NCBI GenBank assembly: GCA_001800515.1
Contig: MGVN01000228.1
Span: 1 to 5,665, forward strand
Length of the DNA stretch: 5,665 nt
DNA from: Elusimicrobia bacterium RIFOXYB2_FULL_49_7
Lineage (GTDB): Bacteria > Fibrobacterota > OXYB2-FULL-49-7
Direction of reading: 5' to 3'
Numbering within the stretch: position 1 is the stretch's first letter; each line of letters opens with the position of its first letter. Below the pieces are notes generated by a model. It saw only the letters and a program-made list of their open reading frames with translations. It had not been told where the DNA came from and did not search any database. Below, piece by piece: positions 4,900-5,665 of this stretch. The position numbers and the translations under genes were made by a program.

Positions 4900-4972
4900 G
4901 TCATTCCGGCAAAAGCCGGAATCTAGTCTCGACGATTAAAACGTCCTGGATACCGGCTTCCGCCGGTATGAC
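4900..4972. repeat. GTCATTCC/GGTATGAC double-hairpin repeat, copy 2
   Basis: Two perfect 8-bp hairpins stand side by side: ATTCCGGC (4903-4910) with GCCGGAAT (4915-4922) around AAAA, and ATACCGGC (4950-4957) with GCCGGTAT (4962-4969) around TTCC. The outer ends GTCATTCCGGC and GCCGGTATGAC are inverted repeats at 10 of 11 positions. It shares architecture and conserved words (GTCATTCC, GGAATCTA, CTGGATAC, GGTATGAC) with copy 1 at 2720-2793. Here both hairpins are intact. Confidence 0.8.
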
Positions 4973-5014
4973 GGCTAGTTTGGACAGATGTGTTTAAGAA
5001 TAATAACTAACAAC

Positions 5015-5051
5015 GAGATTGCTTCTCCCGCCGTAGCAGGATCGCAATGAC
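5015..5051. repeat. GAGATTGC...CGCAATGAC dispersed-type repeat
   Basis: ATTGC (5018-5022) faces GCAAT (5044-5048) across a 21-nt interior, within GAGATTGCTTC...GGATCGCAATGACA. This matches, from memory, a common intergenic repeat style of Desulfobacterota and Nitrospirota genomes. Only one copy is present here, so its repeat status is inferred. Confidence 0.45.
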
Positions 5052-5113
5052 AACGAAAGAGACTGCCTCCTTCACACCCTTCCCCACAAAGAAACCTAAA
5101 ACCTCATCATAAA

Positions 5114-5143
5114 TTGCCCCTCACCCCCAATAAAAGCTATAAT
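5114..5143 (+). promoter_or_regulatory. Sigma70-type promoter of the SRAP gene
   Basis: TTGCCC (5114-5119), an 18-nt spacer and a perfect TATAAT (5138-5143) place a start near 5150, about 44 nt before the ATG at 5194. I see no LexA-like operator (CTGT-N8-ACAG) overlapping it. Confidence 0.6.
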
Positions 5144-5193
5144 AAAATTATCACTCCCCAACGCAGCCACGAAGCATCAGTAAAGGGGGAATA

Positions 5194-5665
5194 ATGTGTT
5201 ACAATGTGTCGGTGAGTATTGAAGGTTCAATTCTACGCGAGAGATTCAACGCGGAGTTTGGAGAGATCAAACATTTCAAACCGATCTACCATGCTTCCGC
5301 CTTCAGCCTTCCGTTTCTCCCGGTAGTTACCAACCAGGCACCGGGGAAAATACAATTATTTCAATGGGGGCTCATCCCCGGATGGGTAAAAGATGAGGGA
5401 TCAGCCGAACAGATACGGCTTCATACGCTCAACGCGAGAGCTGAAACCATCCGCTCTCGGTCTGCGTTCAGGCCGCTTATCAAAAAGAAAAGATGCCTTA
5501 TTCTTGTTGACGGCTTTTATGAATGGCGGGAAGTAAACAGGCAGAAATATCCGTACTATATTTTCTTAAAGGAACGAGACCCCTTTGCCCTGGCGGGAAT
5601 ATGGGACACCTGGATAAACATGAAAACTCATGAGATCCACAGCACCTTCTCGGTCATTACCACGC
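5194..5665 (+). CDS. SRAP-domain protein (YedK/HMCES-type abasic-site crosslinker), 3' end outside window
   Basis: The first 157 residues of a SRAP protein; the frame is still open at the window end, and the family is usually about 220 residues or more. In this family the Cys exposed after Met removal forms a thiazolidine crosslink with an abasic site in single-stranded DNA, shielding it at replication forks. Here C2 is present. N80 in LNARAET and E110 in GFYEWR are 30 residues apart, the same spacing as the active-site N75 and E105 of E. coli YedK. WGLIPGW (58-64) and FALAGIWDTW (131-140) are further signatures. The active-site His should lie just beyond the window. The start MCYNVSV rather than MCGRF, with HFKPIYHASAF following, resembles a variant I recall from Bacteroidetes. 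AAAGGGGGA (5182-5190) precedes the ATG. It has its own promoter and no operon partner upstream. Confidence 0.93.
   Translation, partial: MCYNVSVSIEGSILRERFNAEFGEIKHFKPIYHASAFSLPFLPVVTNQAPGKIQLFQWGLIPGWVKDEGSAEQIRLHTLNARAETIRSRSAFRPLIKKKRCLILVDGFYEWREVNRQKYPYYIFLKERDPFALAGIWDTWINMKTHEIHSTFSVITT

Noticed and set aside
4644..4904. Overlapping short ORFs on both strands of the repeat block
   Set aside because: They translate the hairpin repeats themselves (for example GAFLLQPFLYAGKEKLKGG), a well-known source of false hypothetical proteins.

Overview
The window looks like chromosomal DNA of a Gram-negative bacterium. It encodes a small outer-membrane beta-barrel protein with an export signal and a terminal Phe, a lipoprotein-like exported protein, and several short dispersed palindromic repeats of the 'GTCATTCC...GGAAT' and 'GAGATTGC...CGCAATGA' kinds. 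Such repeats are common in Desulfobacterota and Nitrospirota genomes, so that placement is my best guess, but no marker gene is present and confidence is low. Coding density is low: the five main genes cover about 3.6 of 5.67 kb, and much of the rest is repeat or palindrome.

Layout. 1-182: window edge, no supported gene. 183-1394 (minus): LysN-like PLP aminotransferase. 1395-1555: a divergent intergenic region with two well-formed sigma70-type promoters; the minus-strand one sits so close to the aminotransferase ATG that the message should be nearly leaderless. 1556-2170 (plus): outer-membrane beta-barrel protein. 2171-3021: about 850 bp without a convincing gene. It holds an array of CCGG-centred palindromes (2267-2436), a GNRA-capped hairpin (2439-2477), and a 144-bp MITE-like element (2682-2825) with perfect 18-bp terminal inverted repeats and a perfect 10-bp target duplication. 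A smaller double-hairpin repeat sits inside the MITE. 3022-3744 (plus): class I SAM-dependent methyltransferase, with an intrinsic terminator about 107 bp downstream. 3954-4594 (plus): a 12-codon leader ORF whose stop overlaps, as ATGA, the start of an A/T-rich lipoprotein-like gene. 4595-5110: gene-free and packed with hairpins, including a 21-bp-arm inverted repeat, a pyrimidine/purine hairpin block, a second copy of the double-hairpin repeat and a third repeat type. 5194-5665 (plus, cut by the window end): SRAP-domain (YedK/HMCES-type) abasic-site DNA-protein crosslink protein with its own promoter.

The genes do not form an obvious pathway or operon. They differ in function, are separated by long repeat-rich spacers, and most have their own promoter or terminator. 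The most notable content is non-coding: the MITE with a nested repeat, and the CCGG palindrome array, one module of which has ends resembling an integron attC site. I see no gene set supporting a defence system, CRISPR array or phage module.
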